The position numbers and the translations under genes were made by a program. DNA of 64,000 nt from Chloroflexota bacterium. GTDB taxonomy: Bacteria > Chloroflexota > Anaerolineae > Aggregatilineales > Phototrophicaceae. Position 1 is the stretch's first letter. Each line of letters begins with the position of its first letter. Of this stretch, positions 15,930 to 25,299 are shown piece by piece. Below the pieces are notes generated by a model. That model worked only from the letters and a program-made list of their open reading frames with translations. It made no database searches and was not told where the DNA came from. The stretch spans positions 24,008-88,007 of the forward strand of contig JAPOWK010000112.1 of the NCBI GenBank assembly GCA_026707665.1. Reading direction: 5' to 3'.

Positions 15930-17573
15930 CTATTGACTGGTTTCGACTCCTCTAAGTCTGTTCAGCAAAATGTCAGCCCGCTCCTTGAAGCTTGATGTCG
16001 CGGGCCAAAAGGGATTGTCTTCGTAGGCCACATCGGCGAAGAAATGCAGTACGCCGGCAACAGTCGAATCGTTGTTCGTCCAGTTCATCCGGAGCAAGTA
16101 TTCGAAGGAATCGCCGCATAAGGGCAGCCGCGCCCATTGGACCTCGCGCCAGGCGAGTTGCGCTTCGGTAAACGCAATGTATCCGTCCAGCGTTTCGATG
16201 ACACCAGCGACATCATAGAGCGCGTAGTGATCCGCCAGGATTCTATTGATGGTGTCCAATTCAGATGCGGTGCAATCCGGCAAATTGCCGCTGCCCAGGG
16301 TTGGCTCGGGGCCGTCTTGGCGCTGCTCCAGTTGGTCCGTCAGGATGTCCGCCCAGACCCGCACGCCGTAGCGATTGTTCATCACTTCCTGATAAAGCAG
16401 GCTCTCGCTAATCGGGACATCAATCAGAAATAGGGCGTAGATCAGGGCCAAATCGCCCAGATGCTCGCTCATAATCCAGGCGACTTCCAGGACTTCGCCA
16501 CAATGCGGCAGGTCAAAGACCAGGCGTTCGCGCCATTCGACCATCGCGGCGCTGTAGTCGAGCAGGGCGTCCATGGTCTCTACTGTCGTCAGCCGGGTGG
16601 TGAGCGCGTCGTAATTCGGTATGAGGTCGATGATGGTCAAGAGTTCATTGGCGGTGCAGGCGCGCCAGTTGCTTCCGCTTGGCGTCACTGCCTGATATCC
16701 CATGGTTTCTACGAGCGCCTGCATTTCCGGCGAAAACGTGTCTGCGGCGCCAGAAAGGGGGGATTCGCCTGGCTCGCCGGCCGACTGCAGCGAAGCGCGC
16801 AGTGTCAATTCGATCTCGCCCAATCGCCCGGTGCCTTGGCGTTCGGGTTGGTCGTATGGCATCTCTTCAATTTCAAGCCCCATGAAATGGAAGGCGAACA
16901 GCGCCGATACATCGCCGATGGTTTGGCTCGCCAGCCAGGCATACTCGATCGCTTCCGCGCAGGGCGGATACCGGGTCAAGAGAGTGGCGCGCCAAGCCTG
17001 CAGCGCCTCTACGAACTCCAAATAATCGACAGTGAATTCAATGGCGTTGGCCATGGTTGTCAGGCGGCGGTAGTCCGGGAACAACGAAGTGAGAAGTAAC
17101 TGAATTTCGTCAGTCGAGCAAGCCGGCAATGTTCTGGCCGGGGGCGCATGGGCGGCGGGCGACGGCGCCTTCAAATCAGCGAGCAGCGCGTCCAGCCTGG
17201 CCAGGCCGCTCCTTTGCCCGGCTTTGTAAGGATTTTCGCCGTAGTCGTCCGGGAGCGAGTTCAGCAAGATCAGGGGCACGTAATCGCCGATAAGTTGATT
17301 GGCCAGCATGGCGATTTCAAAGGCCGGCGCGCACAGCGGAGCGCGTGACCACATGCCGTGCCGCCATTCGAGATGAGCGTGACCGTAAGCCAAGACATCG
17401 TCCATGACGCGAAAGCTGCCGACTCGGTGGAAGAGTTCATAGATGCCGTCTATGCTATGGCTCAGGGCGGCCAGGTCCGCCGCGGAGCAAGCCGGCAGGT
17501 CGCCGTCTTCAGCTTGCGCCGATGACGCCGTCGCCATCAGTGCGAATGCAGCGACAATCAAGAGTATACGCAT
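15930..17573 (-). CDS. Secreted four-repeat cysteine-pair protein, paralogue without SH3 domain
   Basis: 547 residues with a signal peptide (ILLIVAAFALMATASSAQA); the start follows GAGGGTTCAGT. Four units of ~115-130 residues each begin with LPACS or a similar motif (C1), contain a W-R pair and a second cysteine in (L/P)PxC(x)E (C2), and usually end near a N-P-Y/F motif. Unit starts are near residues 27, 149, 293 and 432. The same architecture occurs in the four tandem genes at 30.9-38.6 kb. This copy ends after the fourth unit and lacks the SH3 domain. I do not recognise the repeat as a named family. Each unit is mostly helical and probably holds one disulfide. Confidence 0.85.
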   Translation of the reverse strand: MRILLIVAAFALMATASSAQAEDGDLPACSAADLAALSHSIDGIYELFHRVGSFRVMDDVLAYGHAHLEWRHGMWSRAPLCAPAFEIAMLANQLIGDYVPLILLNSLPDDYGENPYKAGQRSGLARLDALLADLKAPSPAAHAPPARTLPACSTDEIQLLLTSLFPDYRRLTTMANAIEFTVDYLEFVEALQAWRATLLTRYPPCAEAIEYAWLASQTIGDVSALFAFHFMGLEIEEMPYDQPERQGTGRLGEIELTLRASLQSAGEPGESPLSGAADTFSPEMQALVETMGYQAVTPSGSNWRACTANELLTIIDLIPNYDALTTRLTTVETMDALLDYSAAMVEWRERLVFDLPHCGEVLEVAWIMSEHLGDLALIYALFLIDVPISESLLYQEVMNNRYGVRVWADILTDQLEQRQDGPEPTLGSGNLPDCTASELDTINRILADHYALYDVAGVIETLDGYIAFTEAQLAWREVQWARLPLCGDSFEYLLRMNWTNNDSTVAGVLHFFADVAYEDNPFWPATSSFKERADILLNRLRGVETSQ

Positions 17574-17677
17574 ACTGAACCCTCATCCTCGCGCTGGCGA
17601 TATAGGACATTGTAGCCGATTATTGCGCTTTGGCGCTCCTGCCCGGCCACTCCGCAGGGCAGTCGCACGAAAACTGT

Positions 17678-18601
17678 TTAGCCGAAAATGCTTAGCGGCA
17701 TGTGAAAGGCTACGATCCAGTTGGGCACGTCCACAATTTCAGCAATTTTTAGGTCGCCGGCGGTACTGCAGATGCAGTAAGCCTGGCTTTCGCTCAGGCG
17801 ATGATTGGCCACCAGCCACTCAATCATGTAGCGGACGGCATTCTTGGCGTTTTCCATCAGGTCAGGACCGTGGGCGGTGGTGATGTGGTAGCCGGCGCTG
17901 TCGACCTGGGTCATCGGGCTGGGGCGCTGGATTTGCAATTCGCGGATGTTCATGTCCTGGCGGACGTTGAAGCGCATGGTGAGGGTCATGGGTGATTCGA
18001 TACCGGTGCCGCTGACCTCGCCTTGGCCTTGGGCGCTGTGGCAGTCGCCGGTCGAGAACAAGGCGCCTTCCGCCAGCACCGGCAGCCAGAAAGTCGAGCC
18101 GACGACCAAGTCGCGCGTATCCACATTGCCGCCGTTGACCCGGGGCGGGATGGTATCCAGCCTTCCCCTTTCAGCGGGCGCCACGCCGACACAGCCGGGG
18201 AAGGGCTCGAAAGGGAGGTTGATGTCGCTTACGCCGAAGCGGCAGATATCGCCATCCAATTCCCAATGATGGATGAAGGGAAAATCGAAGTCTTCCTGAA
18301 GCAAGCCGAAGGCCGGGATATGCCCGGTCCAGCCCCAGCTCTTGTGTCGCATATCGAGGACTTCCACTTCAAGGGCGTCGCCGACAGCAGCGCCATTGAT
18401 GGCGATGGAACCGGTCAAGGCGTGAATCTTGCTGAAATCGAGCTTGGCCAAATCGTCGGCGATGGAATCGGGTGTGACCTGCCCGACCGGCTCGGCGCAT
18501 TCGATCACGACCGTATCGCCCGGATCAATCGTCAGGCGTGGCGTGACCGAGTTGTCCCAGAAGGGTTGCGTGACGCTGTCGTCGAGGTAATGTTCGGCCA
18601 T
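17678..18601 (-). CDS. Acetamidase/formamidase family protein
   Basis: 307 residues, the usual length for the FmdA/AmdA family. Recognisable stretches are GDTVVIECAEPVGQ near the N-terminus, TGSIAINGAAVGDALEVEV, FPGCVGVAPAERG and FSTGDCHSAQGQGE, which contains Asp, Cys and His at the presumed active site. The family hydrolyses small amides to ammonia and the acid in the cytoplasm. It follows an SDR (38-base gap) and a peptide-type importer in the same direction, suggesting the imported compound contains an amide. The start follows AAGGACAAGAAC. Confidence 0.9.
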   Translation of the reverse strand: MAEHYLDDSVTQPFWDNSVTPRLTIDPGDTVVIECAEPVGQVTPDSIADDLAKLDFSKIHALTGSIAINGAAVGDALEVEVLDMRHKSWGWTGHIPAFGLLQEDFDFPFIHHWELDGDICRFGVSDINLPFEPFPGCVGVAPAERGRLDTIPPRVNGGNVDTRDLVVGSTFWLPVLAEGALFSTGDCHSAQGQGEVSGTGIESPMTLTMRFNVRQDMNIRELQIQRPSPMTQVDSAGYHITTAHGPDLMENAKNAVRYMIEWLVANHRLSESQAYCICSTAGDLKIAEIVDVPNWIVAFHMPLSIFG

Positions 18602-18639
18602 GTTCTTGTCCTTTGTGTCTTTGTGCCTCTGTGGCAGAT

Positions 18640-19380
18640 TTAGAGCAAATCAATCGCATCCCATTTGCCGTTGGCGCGGGCGGCGACGCGATGACCCGTC
18701 AGCCCGCATCCGTCTTGCTTCGCCAGCATGACAAAGGCGGGCGTCAGCAAGGCGGGGTCAACCCAGTGCTTCTTCTGCTCTTCGGTGTAATTGGAATCGG
18801 ACATGGGCGTATTGATCGGGGCGCCCGGCGTGGCGGCGTTGACGGCGATATTGAATGCCCGGCCTTCCAGCGCCAGGCATTTCATCAAGCCTTCAATGCC
18901 ATGTTTGCCGGGGTTATAGGCGACCTCTTCAACGAAGCCCTTGTAACCCGATCCGGACGATAGGTAGACGATGCTGCCGCCGCCGGCTTCAATCATCGGC
19001 TTCCAGACCGCTTTGCTCAAGATGAAGGCCGCTTGCAAGATGATATTGATTTCATGCTGCCACTGCGCCAGCGTAATCTCCAGCATGGAGCGCGTGATGA
19101 GCAGGGCGGCGTTATGAATCAAGACGCGGGGCGTTCCAACCTGTTTAAGAACCGTATCGATAGCGGCTTGCGTATCATCGGCGTCTGACAGGTCAACGGT
19201 GATCGGCACGGCATTGCCGCCCGCGTCCGTAATCTCGGCAGCGACTTCTTGCAAGAGGTCGCCGCGGACGTCGAGCAGGGCGACTTTCATCCCTGCGCTC
19301 GCGTATGACTTGGCGATCGCGTAGCCCAGCCCTTGCGCCGCACCGGTGACGACCGCCGCTTGACCGCGCAAATTATTCAT
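18640..19380 (-). CDS. Short-chain dehydrogenase/reductase (SDR)
   Basis: 246 residues from the ATG at 19380, preceded by GAGGAGG. Motifs: TGAAQGLG for the cofactor, HNAA in place of the usual NNAG, SSGSGY with the catalytic serine, and YNPGK as the YxxxK pair. A glycine-rich NAD site followed by DVRGD suggests NAD rather than NADP. It lies between the permease genes and the acetamidase gene; probably one operon. Confidence 0.88.
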   Translation of the reverse strand: MNNLRGQAAVVTGAAQGLGYAIAKSYASAGMKVALLDVRGDLLQEVAAEITDAGGNAVPITVDLSDADDTQAAIDTVLKQVGTPRVLIHNAALLITRSMLEITLAQWQHEINIILQAAFILSKAVWKPMIEAGGGSIVYLSSGSGYKGFVEEVAYNPGKHGIEGLMKCLALEGRAFNIAVNAATPGAPINTPMSDSNYTEEQKKHWVDPALLTPAFVMLAKQDGCGLTGHRVAARANGKWDAIDLL

Positions 19381-19444
19381 CTGTGCCTCCTCGCTTGGGA
19401 GAATAAGCGTCCCCCCAAGACAATGGGGAGGATAGGAAAGTCGC

Positions 19445-20398
19445 TCACAAGCCTTGACCCGAGCCGCGCAGTCTGGGATCAAGAAAGTCGCGCATCCAGT
19501 CGCCGAGGATATTGAGCGATACGACGGTGAACATGATCGCCAAGCCCGGAAAAGCCGCCAGCCACCAGGAGCCGCCCAATAATTCAGTGCGGCTGTTTGC
19601 CAGCATGGCGCCCCAGGTGGGAACGCGTTCCGGTACGCCAAGACCGAGAAAGGACAGCGACGCTTCAGACAGGATGACGCCGGCGACGTTGAATGAGGCG
19701 ATGACGATCAGAGGAGTCAGGATGTTTGGCATGATGGTGCGCAACATGATGCGCCATTCGGTGGCGCCCAGGGCGCGCACGGCTTCGACATATTCGCGCT
19801 CGCGCTGCACCAGCGTCTCGGCGCGGGCGATGCGCGCGTAGGTCACCCATTGCCCGATGCCCAGGACCAGGACCAGGTTCAGCACGCCCTCGCCGAGTAT
19901 TGTCAGCATCATAATGGCGAAGAGGATGAAGGGGTAAGCCAGCTGAATATCAGCCAGTCGCATGATGAGGTCATCGACGCGGCCGCCAAGGTAACCAGCC
20001 GTCAGCCCCAAGATCGTGCCGGCGCCTCCGCCGAAACCGACCGCCGCCAAGCCGACGAAGAAAGAAATCCGCGCGCCGTAGACCAGCCGCGAGAGCACAT
20101 CGCGCCCCGCGGCATCGGTTCCCAGAACCGACTCAAGCTGACCTTGCTCGTTGTAGCTGAGCGGCGGATTCAGCCGCAAGAAGATTTCCACACGATTTGG
20201 GTCTTTTGGCGCCAATTGCGGCGCGAATACGGCGCAGAGCGCAATCAGCGTCAAGAAGAAGATCGCGACCACCGGATAGCGCGCCTTGACCATGCTGGAT
20301 GTCGCGCGCTGGATGAAAGACTGCGGCGCATGCATCTGGTCAAGCGGCGGAACGCGGCTCTTGGGCTTCGCTGGATTGGGCTCTTTTCCGGCGCTCAT
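19445..20398 (-). CDS. Oligopeptide/dipeptide-type ABC transporter permease (DppC/OppC family)
   Basis: About 317 residues from the ATG at 20398; an in-frame start at 20434 would overlap the preceding gene. A basic, proline-rich N-terminus precedes the first membrane segment (YPVVAIFFLTLIALCAVFAPQLAPKDP, in parts). The periplasmic loop has GTDAAGRDVLSRLVYGAR and the coupling loop EAVRALGATEWRIMLRTIMPN, both hallmarks of DppC-type subunits. It sits 10 bases after the DppB-type gene. Confidence 0.9.
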   Translation of the reverse strand: MSAGKEPNPAKPKSRVPPLDQMHAPQSFIQRATSSMVKARYPVVAIFFLTLIALCAVFAPQLAPKDPNRVEIFLRLNPPLSYNEQGQLESVLGTDAAGRDVLSRLVYGARISFFVGLAAVGFGGGAGTILGLTAGYLGGRVDDLIMRLADIQLAYPFILFAIMMLTILGEGVLNLVLVLGIGQWVTYARIARAETLVQREREYVEAVRALGATEWRIMLRTIMPNILTPLIVIASFNVAGVILSEASLSFLGLGVPERVPTWGAMLANSRTELLGGSWWLAAFPGLAIMFTVVSLNILGDWMRDFLDPRLRGSGQGL

Positions 20399-20408
20399 GG
20401 ACTCTCGC

Positions 20409-21386
20409 TCATTCCAGCCGGATGCGCGGATCAAGGAAGCCGTACATGAGATCGGCTATCAAGTTGGCGCCGACGAATAAGAACGAAAGCAAGACGACTG
20501 CCGTCATTACCAGGGGTACATCGCGTTTACTGACGGCGTCAAAGACCAGGCGGCCGACGCCGGGCCAGGAAAAGACGGTCTCGGTCACGATGACGCCATT
20601 CAAGAGGAAGGCGAATTGCAACGCCAAAACGGTAACAATCGGTATAAGCGCGTTGCGAATCGCGTGACGCATCATCACCGCGCGCTCGTTCAAGCCTTTG
20701 GCGCGGGCGGTAACGACATAATCTTGCCGCAGCACTTCCAGCACGGCGGAACGAATAAGGCGGGAATTGCGGGAGATGGAATAGACCGAAACCGCCACCA
20801 TGGGCATGAGCAGGTAGCGGATGGCTTCGGGCAAGTTGGCCAAAGCCAAACCGGCATCGCCTTCCAACAGCGGCTTGATAAAGGGCACATGCCCCGACAC
20901 CGGCATCCAGCGCAGGGTGACGGCGAAAAACATGATGAACATCAAGCCCAGCCAGAAGCTCGGCATGGATTGGCCCAGCATGGCGCCGAGCATGAGCGTG
21001 CCGTCAGTCATCGTGCCGCGGCGCGTCGCCGCCAGCACGCCGATGGGAAAGGCCACAATCGTCGAAAGCAGAAAGCCGCCAATGGTCAATTCCAGCGTGG
21101 CCGGCATGCGCTCCATGACAACGTCAAATGCCGGCACCCGATGCTGCAGCGAGGTGCCGGTATCGCCACGCGCCAAGTTCACGACGAAATCCAGGTATTG
21201 GATATGCAGCGGGCGATCGAAGCCGAGGCGCTGGCGCGCGGCCAGGCGCTCTTCCTTGCTCGCCCGCTCGCTGATATAGAAAATCGTGGGATCGCCGGCC
21301 ATGTGGATAGACAAGAAGGTCAAAAGCGTGACCCCAAAGACCACGACCACGGTCAGCAGCAGGCGGCGGATGATGTACTTGTGCAT
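20409..21386 (-). CDS. Oligopeptide/dipeptide-type ABC transporter permease (DppB/OppB family)
   Basis: 325 residues, six membrane segments, with the standard N-terminus (KYIIRRLLLTVVVVFGVTLL), the FDRPLHIQYL segment and the coupling loop RAKGLNERAVMMRHAIRNALIPIV. The C-terminal GVIVTETVFSWPGVGRL is diagnostic. It forms the membrane pore with the DppC-type subunit. No OppD/OppF ATPase genes are nearby, so ATPases must be supplied from elsewhere. Confidence 0.92.
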   Translation of the reverse strand: MHKYIIRRLLLTVVVVFGVTLLTFLSIHMAGDPTIFYISERASKEERLAARQRLGFDRPLHIQYLDFVVNLARGDTGTSLQHRVPAFDVVMERMPATLELTIGGFLLSTIVAFPIGVLAATRRGTMTDGTLMLGAMLGQSMPSFWLGLMFIMFFAVTLRWMPVSGHVPFIKPLLEGDAGLALANLPEAIRYLLMPMVAVSVYSISRNSRLIRSAVLEVLRQDYVVTARAKGLNERAVMMRHAIRNALIPIVTVLALQFAFLLNGVIVTETVFSWPGVGRLVFDAVSKRDVPLVMTAVVLLSFLFVGANLIADLMYGFLDPRIRLE

Positions 21387-21419
21387 GGACGCGATTTAAC
21401 CCCGCCCTGTGAATCTTTC

Positions 21420-21491
21420 TGTAGGGGCGACCCAGTGGGTCGCCCGTGCATGCATATTAAACCTAGGGTCAGCCAATAGCTGACCCCTACA
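21420..21491. repeat. Family A repeat pair
   Basis: GTAGGGGCGACCC-AGT-GGG paired with a divergent half in which the arms are GGGTCAGC/GCTGACCC. It lies between the binding protein and the permease genes. In such a position it could cause partial transcription termination or stabilise the mRNA end, giving more binding protein than permease (inference). Confidence 0.85.
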
Positions 21492-21512
21492 AGGTACTCC
21501 GTGAGGAGCGGC

Positions 21513-23159
21513 CTACATATCGTCCTTCAGCGTCGCGGAGTAACCGGTGATGAAGTAATCCGCGCGCGACTCGTAATTGATGCGGTTGCTTACCGCCTCA
21601 GTTCGTGGTCCCGCGAAGAGCATGATCCAGGGCGGGTCATTGTAGAACTCTTCGAGCATGGCGATTTCCAGCTCGCGCTCGGCTTCAGGGTCGCCCGTCA
21701 GCGAGGGCAGCGTGTCCCAACCGGTGCACCAGAAATCGTTGTCCCAATTCGTATAGTTGGTCTCGGCTTCACCGCAGCCGGCTTCGTGGCCCGGGATATC
21801 CGCCATGTCGTACTGGGCGCTCCATTCGCTGCCGCCGGTGCGGCCGAAGTAGAGGGGACCCAAGTCATGGGTGATCAGCGCTGCCACCCAGTCGCCCGAT
21901 TCCTGGAAGATGGCTTCGGTCTGCACGCCGATATCGGTGAGCATCTGCGCGGTCGCCAGGACCACTTCAGGCGCCATCGCGCCAGTGAGGCGCCGCGCTG
22001 GCATCTCGAGCGAGAAGCGCACGCCGTCATCGCCGCGCGGGTAGCCGGCCGCATCCAGCAATTCCTCGGCTTTGGCCGGGTCATAAGGATAGGGCTCCAG
22101 CGTCGGGTGATCGGCATTGCTGGGGTTGACCAGGCTGGTAGCGCGCTCGCAGGTGGTAAGCAGCAGATTCTCGCAGATGGCGTCCGTGTCAATGGCGTAT
22201 TGCAGCGCCACGCGCACATCGGTCCTCATGATCGCTTGGGCGCCAACATCGTCGGGGTTTTCGACGCGGAAGGGCGCGTCCGGGTTCAGGTTGAAGCCGA
22301 TGTAGGTGCGGGTGGTGCCGGGGAAGAATCGCGCTTCCGCCATGCCAGAATTGCGGATGGCTTCGGCTTGGCTGGCTGGAAATTCTTTGTAGATATCGAC
22401 ATTGCCCGTGATGACTTCCGCCACCGCCGTTGAGGGCTCGGGGATGAAGCGCCAGACCAGATTTTCAAAGCCCTGCGGACGCAGACCAAAGCCTTCGACC
22501 GCTTTCAAGCTCATGTATTCGCCGGGCACCCATTCAGCCAAGGAATAGGGCCCGCTGCCGACTACATTGCGCGCCGCTTCTTCAAACGACATCGCTTCGT
22601 AGGAGTCCTTGCAGTGGACCAAAACCTCCGAGTACAAGCCCAGGCGCATAGCGCGGTTCTGCGGCTTCCTGGCGACAATAGTCACGTCCAGCTCGCTGTC
22701 AGCGCGCGCTTCGACAAAACCGGTGGAAGCGACAACGAAGCCAGCCGAGTTGCCGGTGAAGCCGTTGGCCGGGTCAGCCATGCGATTGAAGCTGTAGGCG
22801 GCGTCTTCGGCCGTCAGCGCCTCGCCGTCATCGCAGGTCAAACCTTCGTGCATGTGGAAGGTCCACTCGGTGCCGTCTTCGGAGACGGTGAAGCTATGCG
22901 CCAAGTAGGGATCAATGGCGCCGCTAGCCTGACCCAACTCGTAGAGCGTGGCGAAGGTGTGCATCATAATGCGGAAATTGCTGCCGCCGGTCGAGCCGCC
23001 GACTTGCGCCGGATCCATCGAGCCCGGTTCGCCGTTGATGGCGATGACAAGGGTGTCGTCATCCGGCGTCGGGACGGTTTGCGCGCTGCTCATCAAGGGC
23101 ACGAGCCCGAGAACGATGATTAGCAGCAGCGAAAGCATAAACGGAACTTTCCTATTCAT
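21513..23159 (-). CDS. Peptide/solute ABC transporter substrate-binding protein (SBP_bac_5 family)
   Basis: 548 residues with a signal peptide (LSLLLIIVLGLVPLMSSAQ). Family features: GEPGSMDPAQVGGST near the N-terminus, TEWTFHMHEGLTCDDGEALTAEDAAYSFNRM, and LQYAIDTDAICENLL. Cysteines near 117 and in the ENLLLTTCERA segment and CGEAE/FWCTGWD suggest disulfides. Family members bind peptides, nickel or other organic solutes. It is the first gene of the importer-SDR-acetamidase set. No lipobox cysteine is evident. Confidence 0.92.
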   Translation of the reverse strand: MNRKVPFMLSLLLIIVLGLVPLMSSAQTVPTPDDDTLVIAINGEPGSMDPAQVGGSTGGSNFRIMMHTFATLYELGQASGAIDPYLAHSFTVSEDGTEWTFHMHEGLTCDDGEALTAEDAAYSFNRMADPANGFTGNSAGFVVASTGFVEARADSELDVTIVARKPQNRAMRLGLYSEVLVHCKDSYEAMSFEEAARNVVGSGPYSLAEWVPGEYMSLKAVEGFGLRPQGFENLVWRFIPEPSTAVAEVITGNVDIYKEFPASQAEAIRNSGMAEARFFPGTTRTYIGFNLNPDAPFRVENPDDVGAQAIMRTDVRVALQYAIDTDAICENLLLTTCERATSLVNPSNADHPTLEPYPYDPAKAEELLDAAGYPRGDDGVRFSLEMPARRLTGAMAPEVVLATAQMLTDIGVQTEAIFQESGDWVAALITHDLGPLYFGRTGGSEWSAQYDMADIPGHEAGCGEAETNYTNWDNDFWCTGWDTLPSLTGDPEAERELEIAMLEEFYNDPPWIMLFAGPRTEAVSNRINYESRADYFITGYSATLKDDM

Positions 23160-23345
23160 GTCTTACTCCTGTACTTATCGAATACGGCTTACGATACTTG
23201 CCATTAACTTGGATACGCGCTCCTTTCCCGCTCAACCAGCGATTCTCACAAATATACCGCATCGTTGCGCACAATGCACCAAGTCGACCAAATGGGGCAA
23301 CGCAATCGCTTCAATGTACAAACTGGATCTGAATTCGGTCAATCG

Positions 23346-24530
23346 TCAAACGCGGTATCTTTCAAGTACGGGCAGCATGCGCTCGACGGCTTCTCGCAGC
23401 GTGTCAATCGGCTCCAACATGGTAATACGCACGTATTCGCGCCAGGCGTCTCCAAATGCTGTCCCGGGAAAGATCAGCACGCGCCCCTCGTTGAGCAGCA
23501 GGTAGGATAGCTCGGTGGCGTGGATTCCGGTCGAAGAGCAATCGGCCCAAACGAACAAGCCGCCGCGCGGCTCGCCATAAGCGAAGCCCATGCGATCCAA
23601 GCCTTCGAGCAAGACGGCGCGCCTATCGGTGTAAATCTGTAAATACTCAGCCACGCAGTCTTGCGGACCGCTGATAGCGGCCAGGCCCGCCCACTGCGAA
23701 ACTGCCGCGACCGGTCCCGTAGTGACCTGCTTGATACGCGCCATGGCGTCGATCACGTCCGCCGGCGCGGCCACATAGCCGCAGCGCCAGCCGGTCATGG
23801 CGTAGGCTTTGGAGAAGGCGTCCAGCGTGATCGTGCGCTCCGCCATGCCAGGCAGCGAGCCGATGCTGAAGTGCTGCCAAGGTTCGTAGACGATCTTGCC
23901 GTAGATTTCATCGACGATGACGATCAGATTATGGCGGATGGCGACATCGGCGATGGCGCGCAGGCGATCCTCAGTGACGATGCCGGCGGTGGGGTTGCTG
24001 GGCGTCACGATAAGCAAGGCTTTGCTCGCGCTTGTGATCGCCGCTTCGACCGCTTCCGCTTCCAGGTTGAAGGCGTCTTCGCGATTGGTCGGCACCGAGA
24101 CCATGGTTCCGCCGGCGCGCCTGATCGCATCATCATAGGAGGTATAACGCGGGTCGGGCACCAGGATTTCGTCGCCGGGATCAATCAAGGCTTGTATCGC
24201 CAGGAAGAGGCCCTCTTGACCGCCGGTGGTGACCATCACATTTTCGGCGCCGACGGGCAGGCCATTCACTGAGCGCATGTGCTCAGCGATGACGGCGCGC
24301 AACTCGTCCATGCCTTGGATAGGCGTGAGATCCGTGCGTCCATCGCGGATGGCAGCTTTGGCGGCGTCGACGATATGCGGCGGCGTATCCAAATCGGGGT
24401 CGCCCCGTCCCAGCGCGATGACGTCATCCATTTCGCGCGCCATTTCCATCAGCGCATAACGCAACTGCGTACCGTCAGCGGCGACTGCGCGGACTTCGTC
24501 GGGGATGTTGGGGTTGGCATTCATCGTCAT
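23346..24530 (-). CDS. PLP-dependent class I/II aminotransferase
   Basis: 394 residues from the ATG at 24530, which overlaps the preceding stop codon by four bases. Fold type I residues are all present: PSNPTAG (Asn179), VDEIYG (Asp207, Tyr210), the Schiff-base Lys241 in SKAYAMTGWR, and Arg249. Resembles aspartate/aromatic transaminases of the AAT_I group, such as AspC or PatA. It is the last gene of a run that includes an Ldh-family enzyme and a shortened homologue directly upstream. Substrate unknown. Confidence 0.9.
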   Translation of the reverse strand: MTMNANPNIPDEVRAVAADGTQLRYALMEMAREMDDVIALGRGDPDLDTPPHIVDAAKAAIRDGRTDLTPIQGMDELRAVIAEHMRSVNGLPVGAENVMVTTGGQEGLFLAIQALIDPGDEILVPDPRYTSYDDAIRRAGGTMVSVPTNREDAFNLEAEAVEAAITSASKALLIVTPSNPTAGIVTEDRLRAIADVAIRHNLIVIVDEIYGKIVYEPWQHFSIGSLPGMAERTITLDAFSKAYAMTGWRCGYVAAPADVIDAMARIKQVTTGPVAAVSQWAGLAAISGPQDCVAEYLQIYTDRRAVLLEGLDRMGFAYGEPRGGLFVWADCSSTGIHATELSYLLLNEGRVLIFPGTAFGDAWREYVRITMLEPIDTLREAVERMLPVLERYRV

Positions 24531-25246
24531 GTCGCTGTCCTCACCCATTCCAGCCCGGCCCACTGTGAGACGGCGGTTGTGCAGATGGTGATGGCTTGCT
24601 TGCCGGCGCGGAGGCGCAGCGCCATCTCCGAGCCGGCCATCCAGCCCAACCGCCAGCCGGCCATGTGATGCGATAATGAGTCGATCGTGACCACGCGCGA
24701 CGCCAGCTTTGGATTCTGCGCCGGGTGAAATGGCGGATCGGTCTTGGCGAAACTGAGGTCGTAGACGATCCACCAGTCGCTTTCTTCGGCGCGCTGCAGC
24801 AGCTCGATGCTGGTTTCGCGATAGACGTCCGGCGTGATATAGAGCAGGCTGACGTCGTCTTCTATCGAATCGACGATCCGGGCGCCGGAGAGGTGCAGAG
24901 CGCCGCGAATCCGCGCGCTGTCGCCCGGGCAGAGCACCGAAGAGCCCGGCGGCGCCAAGAGCGTCATGCAGACGTAGCGCGCTTCAGTCGAGCCGCAGGT
25001 GATGGTAACTTCGGAAGGATCGACGCTGACATCGTAGCGCTCGCGCAGGTGTTCGGCGACCCAAGTGCGAAACTCCGGGATGCCGGGACGATCGGTGTAA
25101 TGGGTTTCGCCGCGATCGAGGGCGGTGACCGCCGCGTCGACAACGGACGCGGTCAGGGTGGGCGCCATGACGGCCGGCGGCTGGGGCGCTTCGAGGTTCT
25201 CGACGCGCTGCGCCAGTGGCCTGCTAAGTGTTTGAGGGGATTGCAT
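24527..25246 (-). CDS. Shortened aminotransferase homologue lacking the catalytic lysine
   Basis: 239 residues, against ~390 in the family. The large-domain core is recognisable: ITCGSTEARYVCMTLL, VYDLSFAK (Asp163, the pyridine-nitrogen partner) and AGWRLGW. Where the active neighbour has SKAYAMTGWR, this protein has SHHMAGWR (Ser192-His193), so the lysine is replaced by histidine and two residues are missing. The PSNPTG loop is also replaced by ITPDVYRET. The C-terminal small domain is absent, and the last residues match the QWAGL segment of the neighbour. A good ribosome site (GGAGGAAA) precedes the start. Its stop overlaps the start of the intact aminotransferase (ATGA), so it may be a partner or a decaying copy. 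Confidence 0.75.
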   Translation of the reverse strand: MQSPQTLSRPLAQRVENLEAPQPPAVMAPTLTASVVDAAVTALDRGETHYTDRPGIPEFRTWVAEHLRERYDVSVDPSEVTITCGSTEARYVCMTLLAPPGSSVLCPGDSARIRGALHLSGARIVDSIEDDVSLLYITPDVYRETSIELLQRAEESDWWIVYDLSFAKTDPPFHPAQNPKLASRVVTIDSLSHHMAGWRLGWMAGSEMALRLRAGKQAITICTTAVSQWAGLEWVRTAT

Positions 25247-25299
25247 GTGTTACGTTTCCTCCAGCGTTGATGACCGACAGAGTCGTCGTTTCAAGTCTA

